Shown one piece after another: positions 43,118 to 51,843 of a DNA stretch of 64,000 nucleotides. This stretch comes from Anaeromonas sp052088025. Lineage in GTDB: Bacteria; Bacillota; Clostridia; Tissierellales; SIT17. Location: NCBI RefSeq assembly GCF_052088025.1, contig NZ_JBQCYD010000008.1, forward strand, positions 4,069 to 68,068, in the 5' to 3' direction. Under the pieces are notes generated by a model. It was not told the DNA's origin. It was given only the letters and a program-made list of their open reading frames with translations, and did no database searches. How positions within the stretch are numbered: the stretch's first letter is position 1; each line of letters opens with the position of its first letter. The translations under genes and the position numbers were made by a program.

Positions 43118-44311
43118 CTATTTATCTTCTATAGCTTCTATTCCAGGTAATTTTTTACCTTCAAATAATTCCAGAGAAGCTCCACCACCAGTAGAAATAT
43201 GAGTCATTTTATCATTTAATCCTGTTTTTTCTACTGCAGCTGCACTATCTCCTCCACCTATAATAGTTATAGCATCAGATTCTGCCAAAGACTTAGCTAT
43301 TTCATTTGTACCTTTTGCAAAGTTTTCCATTTCAAATACTCCCATAGGCCCATTCCAAATTATAGTATTAGATTTTTCAATTTCTTTTTCAAATAATTCT
43401 ATTGTTGCATCACCTATGTCAACACCCATCATATCTTCTGGAATGCTATCAGCATCAACTGTTTTATAATCCGTATCATTTTTAAATTCTTTTGCTACAA
43501 CAGTATCAACAGGTAATAAAAGATTAACATTCTTCCCTTTTGCCTTTTTCATTAAATCTTTTGCTAAATCTATTTTATCTTCTTCTAGTAAAGATGTACC
43601 AACTTCATATCCTTTGGCTTTTAAAAATGTATAAGCCATACCTCCACCTATTATTAGTGAATCTACTTTATCTAATAAGTTTTCTATTACACCTATTTTA
43701 TCTGATACTTTAGCTCCACCAAGTATTGCAAGAAAAGGTCTTTTTGGATTTGAAATAGCACCTGCCATTACATCTAATTCACGTGCTACAAGATTACCCA
43801 TAACAGTAGGTAAGAATTTGCTAACTCCTACATTTGAAGCATGTGCTCTATGTGCTGTACCAAATGCATCATTTACAAATGCATCAGCAAGTGATGCTAA
43901 ATCTTTTGCAAATCCTTCATCATTTTTTTTCTCTTCTTTTCTAAACCTAGTATTTTGAAGTAAAACTATATCTCCATTTTGCATCTCGGAAACAGCTTTT
44001 TTTGCACTTTCACCTACTACTTCATCATCATCAGCAAATATAACTTCTCTACCTAATAAATCAGCCAGTCTTTTTGCAACTGGTTCCAAAGTAAATTCTT
44101 TTTTTACTTCACCTTTTGGTCTTCCTAAATGAGACATTAATATAACTTTACCATCATTTTCTAATATATATTTTATTGTAGGTAAAGCACTTTTTATCCT
44201 TCTGTCATCAGTAATATTTCCATCCTTATCCATAGGAACATTAAAGTCACATCTAACTAGTACTTTTTTTCCTTTAATATTTATATCTTCAATAGTTTTT
44301 TTGTTTTGCAT
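43118..44311 (-). CDS. pgk: phosphoglycerate kinase
   Basis: Makes ATP and 3-phosphoglycerate from 1,3-bisphosphoglycerate. The 397-aa protein has KKVLVRCDFNVPMD, the substrate-binding SHLGRPKG, the hinge region and nucleotide domain with LGGAKVSDKIGVI, NGPMGVFE, and the terminal GGGDSAAAVEK and STGGGASLELFEG. AAGGAG precedes the ATG. A strong hairpin without a T-run lies between gap and pgk. Confidence 0.97.
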   Translation of the reverse strand: MQNKKTIEDINIKGKKVLVRCDFNVPMDKDGNITDDRRIKSALPTIKYILENDGKVILMSHLGRPKGEVKKEFTLEPVAKRLADLLGREVIFADDDEVVGESAKKAVSEMQNGDIVLLQNTRFRKEEKKNDEGFAKDLASLADAFVNDAFGTAHRAHASNVGVSKFLPTVMGNLVARELDVMAGAISNPKRPFLAILGGAKVSDKIGVIENLLDKVDSLIIGGGMAYTFLKAKGYEVGTSLLEEDKIDLAKDLMKKAKGKNVNLLLPVDTVVAKEFKNDTDYKTVDADSIPEDMMGVDIGDATIELFEKEIEKSNTIIWNGPMGVFEMENFAKGTNEIAKSLAESDAITIIGGGDSAAAVEKTGLNDKMTHISTGGGASLELFEGKKLPGIEAIEDK

Positions 44312-44352
44312 ATTTTCACTCCTTTAATATATCAACAACTCTTATTAGTGAA

Positions 44353-44381
44353 ACCGGTTATATAGAATCTATATAACCGGT
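44353..44381 (-). promoter_or_regulatory. gap-pgk intergenic stem-loop (mRNA processing or stability)
   Basis: Perfect 14-bp arms ACCGGTTATATAGA / TCTATATAACCGGT around one base. No T-run follows on the minus strand, so it is not a terminator. It could stabilise the gap mRNA 3' end or direct cleavage. Confidence 0.6.
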
Positions 44382-44391
44382 CACCTTTTTA

Positions 44392-45399
44392 TTAAAGTCC
44401 TTTTTCTGATATAAGTTTAGCTAAATCTACTACTCTTGCAGAATAACCCCATTCGTTATCATACCATGATACAACTTTTACCATATTATCTCCTATTGAC
44501 ATAGTTGATAATCCATCTATGATTGAAGAACGTGGATCTTTTCTGTAATCCATAGAAACTAATGGTTCATCAGAATAACCTAAAATCCCTTTTAATTCTC
44601 CATCTGCTGCTTCTTTGAATGCCTTATTAACATCTTCTGCTGATGCATTTTTTTCTAATTCAAATACTATATCAACTACAGAAACTGTAGGTGTTGGTAC
44701 TCTCATTGCCATCCCATCTAATTTACCTTCTAATTCTGGAATTACAAGTGATACTGCTTTTGTTGCTCCTGTAGTAGTTGGTATAATACTTTCTGCAGCT
44801 GCTCTTGCTCTTCTTAGATCTTTATGAGAACCATCTAATATTTGTTGGTCATTTGTATATGAATGAACTGTAGTCATAAGTCCATGCTTAATGCCAAAAT
44901 TGTCTAATACTACTTTAGTAAATGGTGCTAAACAGTTTGTAGTACAAGATGCATTTGATATTATATTATGATTATCCTTATCATAATCTTGTTCATTTAC
45001 TCCCATAACTATTGTAATATCTTCGTCCTTAGCTGGCGCTGTAATCAATACCTTTTTAGCCCCTGCATTAATGTGCTTTTGTGCACCTTCTCTATCTCTA
45101 AATACACCAGTAGATTCAATTACTAGGTCTACACCAAGTTCTTTCCAAGGTAATTTTTCAGGATCTCTTTCATTTACTTTTTTAATTTTATTTCCATTTG
45201 CTATTATATAATCGCCTTCTGTTGAAATTTCACCTTCAAATTTACCAAAAAGAGAGTCATATTTAAATAAATGAGCTGCATCTTCTACACTTCCTGATTT
45301 GTTAATAGCTACAAATTCTAAGCCTTCTATTTTATTTTCTAAAGCATACCTTAATACATTTCTTCCTATTCTTCCAAAACCATTAATTGCTACTTTCAT
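44392..45399 (-). CDS. gap: glyceraldehyde-3-phosphate dehydrogenase
   Basis: NAD-dependent phosphorylating GAPDH. I use the ATG at 45399 (MKVAINGFGRIGRNVLRYA), 9 nt after AGGAGG; a TTG codon precedes it in frame. The 335-aa product has the nucleotide-binding NGFGRIGRN, catalytic Cys in SNASCTTNCLAP (about residue 150), the catalytic His in HSYTNDQQILDG, and the C-terminal WYDNEWGYSARV. It follows cggR in the operon, as in Bacillus gapA. Confidence 0.97.
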   Translation of the reverse strand: MKVAINGFGRIGRNVLRYALENKIEGLEFVAINKSGSVEDAAHLFKYDSLFGKFEGEISTEGDYIIANGNKIKKVNERDPEKLPWKELGVDLVIESTGVFRDREGAQKHINAGAKKVLITAPAKDEDITIVMGVNEQDYDKDNHNIISNASCTTNCLAPFTKVVLDNFGIKHGLMTTVHSYTNDQQILDGSHKDLRRARAAAESIIPTTTGATKAVSLVIPELEGKLDGMAMRVPTPTVSVVDIVFELEKNASAEDVNKAFKEAADGELKGILGYSDEPLVSMDYRKDPRSSIIDGLSTMSIGDNMVKVVSWYDNEWGYSARVVDLAKLISEKGL

Positions 45400-45442
45400 C
45401 AATAAAAACCTCCTACATTATTTTTATATTTTAAAACTAAAA

Positions 45443-46468
45443 TTATTTAACTTTTTTAAGTATTGCTTTTGCTGCTCCTTCATCAATTATAAGCGTTATA
45501 TCATTTCTAAGCGCTGTAATAGCAAGTATAGCATCAGCTTTCTTTGATCCTGCTGCAATACCTATAACATTTTTGATGTTTTTGAAATCATCAAGATTAA
45601 GACCAACTGTATTAGACTCTCTTACTATATTTCCAGATATATCAAAATAATATCCAAAAGCTTCAGATACAGCTTTCTTTTTTTCTATTGAGTTTATTAT
45701 ATCCTTTGATAGATTCCTTCTAATAGCCATAGTATCAGCTCTTCCTATTCCAAAAACTAAGACATCTATTTTTTTAATAGAATCTATTAAAGATTTTATT
45801 TCATCAAATTTCATCAGAGTATCTAATGCTTCTTTTCCTATATTATCTGGTATATGAAGTAATTTGTAATTTCCATTAATCCTTGTTGCTATTTTAGCTG
45901 CTATATTATTGGATTGTGTTTCAAGGTCCTTACCTATGCTGCCTCTTGCTGGTAATACCAATATATTTTTCAGGCTATTAATCTCAGGCATTTTATTTGC
46001 TACCTCTGCCATAGTAGTTCCTCCCGTTATACCTACAATATTATCATCTTCTATTATGTTCAATATTTGCTTTGATGATTCACTTCCTATATCAGATAAT
46101 ATGTATTTATCATAATCAAAATCTCCAGGAACTACATGGATATCTTTTAAACCTAATATTTTTTTTAATTTTTCTTCTAAATTTGATAATCCTCTTAAAG
46201 AATAGATGAAATCTTTTAGGTCCTCAATTATATTAATACCTTCTTCTGTAACATTCATACCCATAGATTTGATTTCTAATAACCCTTGTTTTTTTAAAAC
46301 TTCAACTTCAGTTCTAATTGTTCTTTCTCCAAGTTCTAATGAATTTGCAAGAGTCCTTCTTCCTATGGATGGATTGTGATATATATTTCTTAGTATATTA
46401 TATCTTTTATTTAATAATTCTAACATTTCAGGCATAATTTTTTTTTGAAGATTTATTATATCTTTCAT
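45443..46468 (-). CDS. cggR: central glycolytic genes regulator, SorC family
   Basis: A 341-aa repressor. The N-terminal region (about 20-85) is a winged helix: NPSIGRRTLANSLELGERTI, then VLKKQGLLEIKSMGMNVTEEG. The C-terminal SorC sugar-phosphate domain includes VGITGGTTMAEVANKMP, VLPARGSIG, and GRADTMAIRRNLS. In Bacillus, fructose 1,6-bisphosphate releases CggR from its operator. A matching operator lies in its own leader, so the operon cggR-gap-pgk-tpiA-gpmI-eno is autoregulated. AGGAG precedes the ATG. Confidence 0.93.
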   Translation of the reverse strand: MKDIINLQKKIMPEMLELLNKRYNILRNIYHNPSIGRRTLANSLELGERTIRTEVEVLKKQGLLEIKSMGMNVTEEGINIIEDLKDFIYSLRGLSNLEEKLKKILGLKDIHVVPGDFDYDKYILSDIGSESSKQILNIIEDDNIVGITGGTTMAEVANKMPEINSLKNILVLPARGSIGKDLETQSNNIAAKIATRINGNYKLLHIPDNIGKEALDTLMKFDEIKSLIDSIKKIDVLVFGIGRADTMAIRRNLSKDIINSIEKKKAVSEAFGYYFDISGNIVRESNTVGLNLDDFKNIKNVIGIAAGSKKADAILAITALRNDITLIIDEGAAKAILKKVK

Positions 46469-46503
46469 AATTTACACTCCTAACTAATACATGGATCTAA
46501 AAA

Positions 46504-46529
46504 GTCCCATCGCATTATTATTAGTCCCA
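46504..46529 (-). promoter_or_regulatory. CggR operator
   Basis: Two direct repeats TGGGAC on the minus strand (46524-46529 and 46504-46509), exactly 20 bp apart. The Bacillus CggR site has CGGGAC half-sites with the same 20-bp period. It lies downstream of the promoter, where a bound repressor would block elongation. Confidence 0.8.
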
Positions 46530-46560
46530 CTATTTCTAAAAAAATATCGCCTTCATCTCT

Positions 46561-46589
46561 ATTATAATTTAAAGTCTGAAAAAATACAA
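46561..46589 (-). promoter_or_regulatory. promoter of the cggR-gap operon
   Basis: Minus-strand -35 TTGTAT (46584-46589), 17-nt spacer, perfect -10 TATAAT (46561-46566). Confidence 0.78.
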
Positions 46590-46592
46590 GTA

Positions 46593-46643
46593 AAAAGAAG
46601 AAGATATGAGAAAAATTAATTTCATCTAATATCTTCTTCTTTT
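46593..46643 (-). terminator. terminator of rpoN
   Basis: Perfect 15-bp arms AAAAGAAGAAGATAT / ATATCTTCTTCTTTT with a 21-nt loop, overlapping the rpoN 3' end and ending in TTTTT. Confidence 0.7.
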
Positions 46644-47996
46644 AGAAGATGATGGGATATTAAGTTCATCTCTATATTTTGCTATTGTTCTTCTAGATAT
46701 ATTTATATCCTTTTCTTTAAAAATATTTGAAATTTTTTGATCACTAAGTGGTTTTTTTATATTTTCATTTTCTATTAAATCTTTTAACATAGACTTTACT
46801 CCAGTTGATGCAATATCTCCAGAGTCTCCCTTTATACTACTTGAAAAAAAGTACTTAAGCTCAAATAGTCCTCTTGGAGTTTGAACATATTTTCCATTAG
46901 TTGCTCTACTTACTGTAGATTCATGCATGTCTATATCATCTGCTATTTCTTTTAATGTTAAAGGAATTAAATATTTTTGTCCTTTATCAAAAAAACTTTT
47001 TTGATAAAGGACAATTGAAGTAACGACCTTAAATATAGTCATTCTCCTTTGTTCAATACTTTTAATAAGCCACATAGCAGAGTTCAATTTATTATTGATA
47101 AACTTTGAAGCATTATTATGCTCATTATGCTTGTTTAACATATCCTTATAAAAATCATTTATAATAAGTCTAGGAGCAGTTGTATCATTTACCCTAATGA
47201 TATATTCTCCATCAATTTCTTCTAAAATTACATCTGGTTTCACATATTTAATGTCATCATCATCGCTTGGAAAGCCTCTTCCTGGCTTTGGCTCTAAGCT
47301 TTTTATTATATCACATATATCTTGAACTCTTTTTATAGATATATCTAGTTCTTTAGATATATTATTTAATCTATTAGATGCTACATCTTCTAAATGATTA
47401 TCTATAATAGCTAATATGTCTTCATTATCTTTTTTTTCGTTTTTTAATTGTATTTTTAGGCATTCCTTTAAATCTCTTGCGCCTACACCTATGGGATCAA
47501 AGGTTTGAATTACTTCTAATACATTCATTACTCTTCCTTCATCTACATTTAAATAACTAACTATATCCTCTATTGATGATTTAAGATAACCATTGCTATC
47601 TATGCTCTCAATTATAATTGTACCTATTAATTTATCCTTGTCATTAAAAAGAGTTAGATCAAGTTGGAAAATCAAATGTTCCTTTAGCGATTCTTCTTTA
47701 GTTATAAAATTTTCATAATTATATTCATCTTTATCTTTATTGATTTTTTTATAACTTATATCATCATATTGATTTGAATATTCTTTCCAATCTATATCAT
47801 CTTTTTCATTTAATGATACTTCTTCTTTATCTTTTTTTATTTCTCTTTCTATTAAAGGATTCGATTCCATTTGAGTTTCTAAATATTCATTAAGCTCATA
47901 ACTGTTGAATTGTAAGAGTTTAATGGCCTGTCTTAATTCTGGAGTCATGACTAATTTTTGGGTTTGTTTTAAAGCTAGTTCAAATCCCATCCTCAT
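46626..47996 (-). CDS. rpoN: RNA polymerase sigma-54 factor
   Basis: Sigma-54, which needs an enhancer-binding ATPase to start transcription at -24/-12 promoters. The start is ATG 47996 (MRMGFELALKQTQK), 6 nt after GAGGTG, giving 456 aa. Region I (QTQKLVMTPELRQAIKLLQF) binds the activator, the acidic region II follows, and region III carries the core-binding domain (about 90-290), the HTH (LKEIADDIDMHESTVSRATN) and the RpoN box SRRTIAKYRDELNIPSSSKR near the C-terminus. It precedes cggR, as often in clostridia. No enhancer-binding protein is in this window. Confidence 0.95.
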   Translation of the reverse strand: MRMGFELALKQTQKLVMTPELRQAIKLLQFNSYELNEYLETQMESNPLIEREIKKDKEEVSLNEKDDIDWKEYSNQYDDISYKKINKDKDEYNYENFITKEESLKEHLIFQLDLTLFNDKDKLIGTIIIESIDSNGYLKSSIEDIVSYLNVDEGRVMNVLEVIQTFDPIGVGARDLKECLKIQLKNEKKDNEDILAIIDNHLEDVASNRLNNISKELDISIKRVQDICDIIKSLEPKPGRGFPSDDDDIKYVKPDVILEEIDGEYIIRVNDTTAPRLIINDFYKDMLNKHNEHNNASKFINNKLNSAMWLIKSIEQRRMTIFKVVTSIVLYQKSFFDKGQKYLIPLTLKEIADDIDMHESTVSRATNGKYVQTPRGLFELKYFFSSSIKGDSGDIASTGVKSMLKDLIENENIKKPLSDQKISNIFKEKDINISRRTIAKYRDELNIPSSSKRRRY

Positions 47997-48051
47997 AAAT
48001 TTCACCTCAACCTTTTTTATCTATAGTATAAATATATGTTCTACTATTTAT

Positions 48052-48080
48052 ATTATACCAAATATACATGATTACTTAAA
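48052..48080 (-). promoter_or_regulatory. possible rpoN promoter
   Basis: A perfect TATAAT (48052-48057) on the minus strand with a poor -35 (TTTAAG, 48075-48080) at 17 nt. Weak evidence. Confidence 0.4.
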
Positions 48081-48109
48081 GTTAAAGATATATTCATATG
48101 ATTAAATAA

Positions 48110-48135
48110 AAAAAGTGATCATATGATCACTTTTT
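48110..48135 (-). terminator. terminator of the nucleoside transporter operon
   Basis: Perfect 26-bp palindrome, half-arm AAAAAGTGATCAT, with T-rich tail; overlaps the stop codon at 48134. Confidence 0.85.
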
Positions 48136-49069
48136 ATCTCTCACCTTTTTGATATGGATCTCCACTGGCTGCAGGAGCAGTTGCTCTTCCTACAAAGCCT
48201 GTAAGTATTATTAGAGTAAGTACATAAGGTAACATAGCAAGTAATTGAGAAGAAATGTTTACAGCATCTACACCACCTAAGTATACTGTTAATCCTTGAG
48301 CTGCTCCAAATAATAAACATGCCCACATAGCTCCTTGTGGTTTCCATTTTCCAAATATTACAGCTGCAAGGGCAATAAAGCCTTGTCCTGATATAAGAGT
48401 AGGTCTAAAGTTAGAAACTACTGCAATACTCATAGCAGCTCCACCAAAACCTGCAAAAATACCAGATAATACTACAGATAAGTATCTTATTTTAACTACA
48501 CTAACACCTAATGTGTCTGCTGCTGCAGGATGTTCTCCTACAGATCTTATCCTAAGTCCTAATTTTGTTTTATATAATACAAACCATACTATAAATACCA
48601 ATATAAATGCCATATAAACTGTAGCATATTGGTTAAATAATAAATCTAAAAATGAATTTGATTCAAATACTCCATTAAATGGTCTAGGCATTTTTGCTGA
48701 AAAATCTATTGATTTTGTCATTGTAGAGTTATTAAACAATAATCTGCTCATAAATAAGGCTATACCAGGCCCTAAAAAGTTTATAGCTATACCAGAAACT
48801 ACCTGATCTGCATGAAATGTTACTGCAGCTATAGCATGAAGAAGTCCAAATACACCTGCAGCAAGTCCAGCGCAGATAAAAGCAAGCCATGGATTTCCCG
48901 AGAAATACCCTACTGCAGCTCCTGTAAATGCACCTACTGACATCATACCCTCAAGACCTATATTAACAACACCTGAGTTTTCAGATATAACTCCACCTAG
49001 AGCTGTAAATAAAAGTGGTGCTGCATACATTAGCGAAGTTCCAATTATAAATCCTAAATCACCTAGCAT
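48134..49069 (-). CDS. nucleoside ABC transporter permease (BmpC/NupQ type)
   Basis: A 311-aa permease with about eight membrane helices. The N-terminal ALGGVISENSGVVNIGLEGM and the loop RSVGEHPAAADTLGVSVVKI are signatures of the basic-membrane-protein (BMP) nucleoside transporter family. The start overlaps the upstream permease stop by one base (TAATG). It is the last of four genes and works with the other permease, the double ATPase and the lipoprotein. Import of purine nucleosides such as guanosine or inosine is the family role. Confidence 0.9.
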   Translation of the reverse strand: MLGDLGFIIGTSLMYAAPLLFTALGGVISENSGVVNIGLEGMMSVGAFTGAAVGYFSGNPWLAFICAGLAAGVFGLLHAIAAVTFHADQVVSGIAINFLGPGIALFMSRLLFNNSTMTKSIDFSAKMPRPFNGVFESNSFLDLLFNQYATVYMAFILVFIVWFVLYKTKLGLRIRSVGEHPAAADTLGVSVVKIRYLSVVLSGIFAGFGGAAMSIAVVSNFRPTLISGQGFIALAAVIFGKWKPQGAMWACLLFGAAQGLTVYLGGVDAVNISSQLLAMLPYVLTLIILTGFVGRATAPAASGDPYQKGER

Positions 49070-50238
49070 TACTTTTCACCTCGTTTCTTGTTCTTTATAT
49101 TTATCATCATTTTAAATAATTTTGGTATTGCTATAAAGAACACTATAGTACCTATCATTATATTAACCACTTCAGATGGGGCTCCAAGTGGTGGCTGAAT
49201 CTTTGGTCCACCATATTTAAGGGCACCAAATAATAATCCTGAAAATATATTTCCTATTGCCATATTACCTGCAATAAGAGATACTGCCATTCCATCAAAG
49301 CCATAGCCTTCCATAAGTGGTAAAACTATAACAGATTTAGTTACACCCATAACTTGTATTGCTCCTGCAAGTCCTGCAAGTGCACCTGATATCATCATTG
49401 ATGTTATTATACTTTTCTTAACCTTAATTCCACCATATTCTGCTGCAAGTTTATTATATCCAACTGCGCGAAGTTCATATCCAAGTGTAGTTTTATTTAA
49501 AATATACCATACAATTATTGCAAGAATTATAGCAAATACAACACCTAAATTTGCTGGTGCAGATAAAAAATCCTTTATATATGGATGTGATGATAGCCAT
49601 TCTCTTCCTACATCAGTATATTTCCATTTTTCCAAAATTGTAATGCTTGCACTATCTAAAACTTCTTTTGAAGTTTCACTTTCTGGTCTTCTAAAAAATG
49701 GTTGCATTATAATATAATTATTAAAATATAAAGCTATCCAGTTTAACATTATAGTTGCAATAACTTCATGAACACCAAATTTGGCTTTTAGAAAACCTGC
49801 TATTCCTCCCCATAATCCTGCAGCTATTGCAGCTCCTATTATTATTACAAGTACATGGAGTACTAGGGGAAGTTCTAAGAAATGTCCTATGAGTCCAGCT
49901 ACAAGAGATCCGATTATGAATTGTCCTTCTGCTCCTATATTGAAAAGACCTGTTCTAAATGCAAAGGTTACAGAAAGTCCCGTTATTATAAGTGGTGTGG
50001 CATATATGATGGTATAAGATAAATATTTAGTTCTGCTAAATATACCTTCTATCATTATTCTATAAGCATCAATTGGATTAAATCCTGCAATTAAAAGAAC
50101 TACAGCTCCTACTAGAAAACCTACTATAATAGATAAAAGTGTAAAAGTTAAACCACTAGAAAACAATCTTTCTTTTACTGAGTAGGCATTATCTTTCTTT
50201 GAACTTTTAGGCTCATTATCTTTATTCTTATCTGCCAT
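49069..50238 (-). CDS. nucleoside ABC transporter permease (NupP type)
   Basis: A 389-aa permease. The start is ATG 50238 (MADKNKDNEPK), directly after the ribosome site AGGAGGTG that lies inside the end of the ATPase gene; the open frame from GTG 50247 covers that site. It has a hydrophilic N-terminus and about ten membrane segments, with VTFAFRTGLFNIGAEGQFIIG and the ATPase-contact loop LRAVGYNKLAAEYGGIKVKK. It overlaps the ATPase stop by 11 bp, so the two are coupled. Confidence 0.9.
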   Translation of the reverse strand: MADKNKDNEPKSSKKDNAYSVKERLFSSGLTFTLLSIIVGFLVGAVVLLIAGFNPIDAYRIMIEGIFSRTKYLSYTIIYATPLIITGLSVTFAFRTGLFNIGAEGQFIIGSLVAGLIGHFLELPLVLHVLVIIIGAAIAAGLWGGIAGFLKAKFGVHEVIATIMLNWIALYFNNYIIMQPFFRRPESETSKEVLDSASITILEKWKYTDVGREWLSSHPYIKDFLSAPANLGVVFAIILAIIVWYILNKTTLGYELRAVGYNKLAAEYGGIKVKKSIITSMMISGALAGLAGAIQVMGVTKSVIVLPLMEGYGFDGMAVSLIAGNMAIGNIFSGLLFGALKYGGPKIQPPLGAPSEVVNIMIGTIVFFIAIPKLFKMMINIKNKKRGEK

Positions 50239-51763
50239 CACTTCCACCTCCTGCCATCATAAGTCCTAATTTATTTTCATCTGCATCTCTTGCATCAATT
50301 ATATCTACTATTTTTCCTTCATATATTACTGCTATTCTATCAGAAACATTTAAAACCTCGTCTAATTCAAGAGATACAAGAAGTACTGCTTTCCCACTGT
50401 CTCTTTGATTTACTAGAGATTTATGAACATATTCTATTGCTCCTACATCTAGTCCTCTGGTAGGTTGAGCTGCTATTAATACATCTGGGTCATTTGTAAC
50501 TTCACGTGCAATTATTACTTTTTGTTGATTTCCTCCTGATAATGATTTTGCTTTTATTTTTTCATTAGTAGGTCTTACATCGAATTTTTGAATTAAATCT
50601 CTTGCAAATTTTTCTATATTTTCATAACTTAGTACACCATTTTTAGAAAATGGCTTTTTGTTATAATTTTCTAAAACCATGTTTTCTGCCATAGTAAAAT
50701 CAAGCACTAATCCTCTTTTTTGTCTATCTTCAGGAATTATACCAACCTTACTATTAAATATTTCTTTTGGTGATTTATTTGTTACATCTTTACCGTTCAT
50801 AAATATTTTTCCTGATTCTACTTTTCTAAGACCATTTAAGGCTTCAATTAGTTCTGACTGTCCATTACCATCTATACCTGCTAGTCCTAATATTTCTCCT
50901 TTTTTAACTTCCAAACTAAATCCATTCACTGCGTTTATCTTTCTATTATCTTTTACTATTAAATTCTCTATTTTTAAAGCTACTTCTCCAGCTTCTTTGT
51001 CTTCTTTATGAACATTAAAACTAACTTCTCTACCTACCATTTTAGATGCTAAATCATCCTGAGAAGTTTCAGATACCTTTACTGTATCTATTCCTTTACC
51101 TCTTCTAATTATTGTACAATAATCTGCTATCATTTTTATTTCTTTTAACTTATGAGTTATAATTATTATAGTTTTTCCTTGTTTAGTTAAGCCTCTCATT
51201 ATTTCCATTAAATCCACGATTTCTTGAGGGGTTAATACTGCAGTTGGTTCATCTAATATAAGTATTTCTGCTCCCCTATATAATGCCTTTAATATCTCAA
51301 CTCTTTGCTGCATGCCCACAGATATATCTTCTATTTTAGCATCAGCATCTACATAAAGACCATATTTATCTGATAGTTCTTTTACATCTTTTCTTGCTTT
51401 TTTCATATCTAAACTAATGCCTTTTGTAGTTTCCATTCCTAAAATAATATTTTCAGTAACTGTAAATGGTTGAACAAGCATAAAATGTTGATGCACCATA
51501 CCTATTCCATTTTTAATTGCAATATTAGGATCAGATATATTTGTCTTTTTTTCTCTAATATATATATCACCAGAAGTTTGTTGATATAAGCCATACAATA
51601 TATTCATAAGTGTAGTTTTACCTGCTCCATTTTCGCCAAGCAAAGCATGCACTTCTCCCTTATGAACAGTCAGATCTATATTATCATTTGCTGTGAAATT
51701 TCCAAACTTTTTAGTGATATTCTTCATTTCTACAACTTTATGATTAAAATCAATGTTGCTCAA
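50228..51763 (-). CDS. nucleoside ABC transporter ATPase, duplicated (NupO type)
   Basis: A 511-aa protein with two ATP-binding cassettes. The start is TTG 51763, after AGGAGG. Cassette 1 has Walker A GENGAGKTT, signature ISVGMQQRVEILKALYR and Walker B LILDEPTAVL. Cassette 2 (about 265-500) has a Walker A variant GIDGNGQSE, signature SLSGGNQQKVIIAREV and a Walker B region VLIAAQPTRGLD, lacking the usual DE. One degenerate site is normal in this sugar/nucleoside (RbsA/MglA-like) family. Its lipoprotein partner lies upstream. Confidence 0.93.
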   Translation of the reverse strand: MSNIDFNHKVVEMKNITKKFGNFTANDNIDLTVHKGEVHALLGENGAGKTTLMNILYGLYQQTSGDIYIREKKTNISDPNIAIKNGIGMVHQHFMLVQPFTVTENIILGMETTKGISLDMKKARKDVKELSDKYGLYVDADAKIEDISVGMQQRVEILKALYRGAEILILDEPTAVLTPQEIVDLMEIMRGLTKQGKTIIIITHKLKEIKMIADYCTIIRRGKGIDTVKVSETSQDDLASKMVGREVSFNVHKEDKEAGEVALKIENLIVKDNRKINAVNGFSLEVKKGEILGLAGIDGNGQSELIEALNGLRKVESGKIFMNGKDVTNKSPKEIFNSKVGIIPEDRQKRGLVLDFTMAENMVLENYNKKPFSKNGVLSYENIEKFARDLIQKFDVRPTNEKIKAKSLSGGNQQKVIIAREVTNDPDVLIAAQPTRGLDVGAIEYVHKSLVNQRDSGKAVLLVSLELDEVLNVSDRIAVIYEGKIVDIIDARDADENKLGLMMAGGGSDGR

Positions 51764-51793
51764 TATTCTTCCTCCTATTCTAAAATACCTAAA

Positions 51794-51816
51794 AGCTCAG
51801 ACCTTACGCCTGAGCT
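51794..51816 (-). promoter_or_regulatory. hairpin between lipoprotein and ATPase genes (partial terminator)
   Basis: Stem AGCTCAG / CTGAGCT with a 9-nt loop, followed by TTTT on the minus strand. It can lower ATPase and permease synthesis relative to the binding protein. Confidence 0.55.
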
Positions 51817-51843
51817 ATTAGTATTCAATTTTTTAGAATTTAT

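Noticed and set aside
44353..44381. Terminator between gap and pgk
   Set aside because: The stem is strong, but there is no T-run on the minus strand and pgk needs transcription from the cggR promoter.
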